From GYS-P2D sp964414425 (lineage in GTDB: Bacteria; Bacteroidota; Bacteroidia; Chitinophagales; Saprospiraceae), in contig CAYPWL010000023.1 of NCBI GenBank assembly GCA_964414425.1, positions 1 through 57,449 of the forward strand: a stretch of 57,449 nt of DNA, in the 5' to 3' direction. The position numbers and the translations under genes were made by a program. Positions 54,736 to 57,449 of this stretch are shown piece by piece; position 1 is the first letter of the stretch, and every line of letters starts with the position of its first letter. A model generated the notes under the pieces. The model ran no database searches. It saw nothing but the letters and a program-made list of their open reading frames with translations, and was not told where the DNA came from.

Positions 54736-56807
54736 TTGAGAACGGTTATGGTACCTGTGAATGGAATTGTCACGCCATCCACAAATCTAATCTTGGCAGC
54801 CCACACAAATACTCCTGGATCAACAAACTCATTATTAGGGCCCTCTCCAAACCATCCTTGGTCATCATTCAAATCGAAGAGCAAATTAGTCCTATGGTAC
54901 AACCTCCCTCCATATCGATCAAATACACTCACCTCCTCGATAATGTCTGTAGCGGGGTTCGTAATGATCTTAAACTCATTGTTACCTGCAACAGATGATA
55001 GTGATAGCACATTGGGTGCATGAAAGTTCCTATTGAGTACAGTAAATAACGTAAGCATATCAGATGCCATACAGCCATCTTGATCTGTAATCGTCAGGGT
55101 ATATGTGATGTCTCCGACACCAAATACCTCAGGATCTGGGCAATCAGTACACTCCAAGCCATCTGGTGGCGACCACTCATAAGTTACTATGCGATCCGAA
55201 GGGTCAAACTGCGAACTGAAGAATGTAGCAAATCCTAAGTCGACAGATTCATCTTGCGATGCTACCTCTACTGTTAGCTCTACGGGTTGCTCGAGTGTCA
55301 CTAAATCAAAAACCTCACAGCCCTTGATATCTTGTATACCGACAGAGAAATCACCGGCTTGCAATCCTGTTATCTGAGGACTCGGTTGGAAGTCACCACC
55401 ATTAAAGCTATAGAGATAATCAGGCGAACCATTGATCCCAGTAAGCGAGATCTCGCCATCACCACTCTGAAAGCAGGTTAAATCCACACCGTCAGCCGTA
55501 AAATCAAGATCTGAATCCAGTTGACAACATGAGGCTACTTCTATATTAAGTAGTTGTGTTACCAAACAACCCCTCGATGTCTCCACAGTGAGTGCTACCA
55601 CCTTAGATCCGAAGGAATCATAGATCACCTCTTGGACATTATTTCCTTCTGCCATCGGAGGATCGGCACCTTCACCAAAATTCCAAAAGAAGTTAACAAT
55701 TGGATCTCCATTTGACTTGGACTGCTCGGTAAAGAATACAAGCCGATCGCATTCTATTTGCTCCAAGGCATCTATAGTAAAATCTGGTTCTGGCCCGAGG
55801 AATGTACCCGTACCACCAAAGTCTATTGAAAATCCAGAACCTGACTCACTAAAATTATTGACTACAAGGGCGTATGATTCTCCCTGCACCATCTCAAGTG
55901 CCGCTACAAAATTGTTATCTCCAGGTTGACATCCTGCCGTCTCCTCGAGGTCAGTCTCTCCAACCCTGAGTCCTGTCGCACCCATACATGGCTCATTCTG
56001 TCGATCTGACGCACCTCCTGTTTCACCCGATGCCATACATCGTACTAACTCCTTATTGTCACATTCATCTAAGCCGTTAGGCAATCTGAATACCGCAAAG
56101 TCGAGATCGTCTGCTATATTATTAGGGGTAAGGGTGAACTCGAGTGTACCTGATTGATCAGCAGTCCACTTGTACCACGATGATGCGGTCTCTCCATTGA
56201 TACAAGTTCCATCGACCTCGTCTCTATCCGAGCCTACACTATTGAGGTTTTCTATCAGAAACGGCGACCGATCGCATAGGACAACGGCTGCACTACAGTC
56301 CGCCTCAGGAGATGGCGGCGGATTAAACTGTCTGAGACATAGTCTAAAATCTCCCACATTGTCATCACGCCCATCTACTCTGAGGAAATAAGATCGACCT
56401 ATGATGAGATCCGTAATCGTTAGATTCAACACATTGGGATCTCCAGGCTGTATGGTACTACAAGCCTCCTCTTGAAATCCACCTCTACAAGTTCCGGTAA
56501 ATACTGCCACGGCAGGCAGCTCCAAGGTCCCGACACCCTCATCTGTCATTCCTGTTACTTGGATAAAAACAGCTGTAGCCGTAGGATTAAACACAAACCA
56601 TACATCATTAGATGCTGTTCCTTGAAACCAGCAGCTCGGATCATCTTCAACTCCTAATGTGGCACCCTCAGTAGTAAACTCATTAGGACCCGAACAGTAA
56701 TCAGTGATATCTGGTATGAAGAGCGCAGCTGTACAAGCATCGTTGTCTACCTGAGCGTGAAGACCAAAGCTGATTAAAACAAAAAATAGGATGTTGATGT
56801 ACTTCAT
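54732..56807 (-). CDS. Secreted protein with PKD-like and CHU_C-type domains
   Basis: A 691-residue secreted protein. The ATG at 56807 is chosen over the frame's first ATG (56960) because it opens a signal peptide (MKYINILFFVLISFGLHAQ). The N-terminal half contains two similar beta-sandwich repeats of the kind that follow CTAALFIPDITDYCSG and CSAAVVLCDRSPFLIENLN (the N-terminal pair of Bacteroidota adhesins), with WFVFNPTATAVFIQV and YFLRVDG. A PKD-like domain (VNFFWNFGEG near residue 420) and an SprB-type repeat (DLTCFQSGDGEISLTGINGSPDYLYSFN) follow. The end is a CHU_C/gliding-type domain (FHAPNVLSLS, FDRYGGRLYH), the usual type IX secretion signal. It is probably a surface adhesin. It overlaps lptC by 4 bp. 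Confidence 0.88.
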   Translation of the reverse strand: MKYINILFFVLISFGLHAQVDNDACTAALFIPDITDYCSGPNEFTTEGATLGVEDDPSCWFQGTASNDVWFVFNPTATAVFIQVTGMTDEGVGTLELPAVAVFTGTCRGGFQEEACSTIQPGDPNVLNLTITDLIIGRSYFLRVDGRDDNVGDFRLCLRQFNPPPSPEADCSAAVVLCDRSPFLIENLNSVGSDRDEVDGTCINGETASSWYKWTADQSGTLEFTLTPNNIADDLDFAVFRLPNGLDECDNKELVRCMASGETGGASDRQNEPCMGATGLRVGETDLEETAGCQPGDNNFVAALEMVQGESYALVVNNFSESGSGFSIDFGGTGTFLGPEPDFTIDALEQIECDRLVFFTEQSKSNGDPIVNFFWNFGEGADPPMAEGNNVQEVIYDSFGSKVVALTVETSRGCLVTQLLNIEVASCCQLDSDLDFTADGVDLTCFQSGDGEISLTGINGSPDYLYSFNGGDFQPSPQITGLQAGDFSVGIQDIKGCEVFDLVTLEQPVELTVEVASQDESVDLGFATFFSSQFDPSDRIVTYEWSPPDGLECTDCPDPEVFGVGDITYTLTITDQDGCMASDMLTLFTVLNRNFHAPNVLSLSSVAGNNEFKIITNPATDIIEEVSVFDRYGGRLYHRTNLLFDLNDDQGWFGEGPNNEFVDPGVFVWAAKIRFVDGVTIPFTGTITVLN

Positions 56808-57125
56808 AAAATTCAGACGGTAGGCATTATAACGCCAATAAGTATAGGACAGTTGGTAAGGAAATCTTAAAATAATTTCCTTCGTGCATGCAAATTTACC
56901 AAACCACGCTGTAACCAGCACGGCTTGATAATTTTGCAGTGTAAAACACGCCGAATGCACAGCACCATCCCTACTCCCGTCGGAAAAACTACGAGATCTG
57001 AGCTAAAGCTCTTATAAGTTCACTCTGAATTGAATAAGCCATAAGCCTATAGCTCTAACTAATTTAGCTTATTTGCATAGATCAGTAACCCTATCAAATA
57101 TGATTATAGGTGACGTCACATAGCA
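56808..57125. other. Non-coding gap at right end
   Basis: A 318-base stretch upstream of the CHU_C-type gene. I see no ORF of credible composition, repeat or strong hairpin. It should contain the promoter of that gene. Confidence 0.4.
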
Positions 57126-57344
57126 TCAGTCTACATCAACAACACCGTTCCAGATCACTTCTGCCCCTAATTGGATATCTACTTTATCGGATGGGCTCAG
57201 GATATCAAAAATGTTAAACTGTCCATCTAATCTGTTCTCTAAAAATCCACCGCTTTGAACTTGTAAACCATCCCCCGCAGTATTGAATATCTCTATGAGA
57301 CCAGAAGGGTCATTATATAATGAACTGTTATTTAAAATTTGCAT
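57126..57344 (-). CDS. Short ORF or beta-helix gene fragment
   Basis: A 72-residue frame, with the in-frame stop nine codons before the ATG and no recognised start site. The peptide is rich in Asn, Gly, Leu and Ile with spaced hydrophobics (IQILNNSSLYNDP, GLQVQSGGFLENRL), like turns of a right-handed beta-helix, and the frame upstream of the ATG (NGGIG) continues in the same style up to the stop. It could be the broken tail of a longer adhesin or a chance frame. No neighbour supports it. Confidence 0.3.
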   Translation of the reverse strand: MQILNNSSLYNDPSGLIEIFNTAGDGLQVQSGGFLENRLDGQFNIFDILSPSDKVDIQLGAEVIWNGVVDVD

Positions 57345-57449
57345 TCCGATTCCTCCATTTAGAGAGTTCCTCTATTGAGCAGCGCAGATGCAAGAGCATT
57401 TCACCCTTGTGAGGAAGATGTACCCTATTTATTCGATTCATAGAATAAT

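Noticed and set aside
1..57449. CRISPR arrays, insertion sequences, tRNA or rRNA genes
   Set aside because: I saw no regularly spaced direct repeats, no transposase frame with terminal inverted repeats, and no sequence I recognise as a tRNA or rRNA. A tRNAscan-SE and Infernal run would settle the RNA genes.

Overview
The window looks like a chromosomal segment of a Bacteroidota bacterium, most likely from the Saprospiria (Lewinella-like) side of the phylum. The evidence is indirect: a large secreted protein with a gliding-motility/type IX secretion style C-terminus, Bacteroidota-type LptC, arginine synthesis through an N-acylornithine carbamoyltransferase (ArgF'), TPR histidine kinases, LytTR regulators, two peptidase S74 (tail-fibre chaperone) proteins that are not in a prophage, no obvious Shine-Dalgarno sequences, and one good TTTG/TAnnTTTG-type promoter. 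I see no rRNA, tRNA, insertion sequence, prophage or CRISPR array.

Left part (1-12.6 kb). An exported S41 peptidase follows a beta-barrel-like protein. Next come a membrane LytTR regulator divergent from a membrane protein, a VOC protein and an exported CocE/S15 hydrolase. The most unusual block follows, at 6.4-10.65 kb on the minus strand. A TPR histidine kinase and a LuxR-type response regulator form one operon. Directly downstream is a second operon: an unannotated 52-residue ORF overlapping, by ATGA, a protein that joins a cytoplasmic LuxR helix-turn-helix to a membrane segment, a beta-helical stalk and a peptidase S74 self-cleaving trimerisation domain. Both operons are preceded by nearly the same 18-bp element, built on a TTACCCA-NN-TGGGTAA palindrome. 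Together they look like one regulatory circuit ending in a membrane-spanning DNA-binding spike. An MscS channel and a DUF1415 gene follow.

Middle part (12.7-34.5 kb). This holds alr, a patatin-like lipase and a tightly packed arginine operon: a GNAT-argG fusion, argC, argD, argF', argB, argE and argH. The run continues almost without gaps into osmC, metZ, metX and a CvfB-like gene. After an exported protein and a small holin-like membrane protein come parC with a Fic gene 12 bp downstream on the same strand, a lipoprotein, a Tat-type class V aminotransferase and a VanZ-like protein.

Right part (34.5-57.4 kb). A hexuronate catabolic operon comes first: uxuA, kduI, kduD, a DUF4861 lipoprotein and a TRAP transporter whose dctP and dctQ are separated by an unrelated exported protein. 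Then come an M14 peptidase, a second S74 protein without DNA-binding domain, a truncated acetolactate-synthase-like remnant, an S9 dipeptidyl peptidase, smpB, a CorC/HlyC (possibly GldE) protein, an M16 peptidase, and lptC overlapping the end of a large secreted CHU_C-type protein. Much of the gene content concerns peptide, surface and uronate nutrition, as expected of a polymer-degrading heterotroph.
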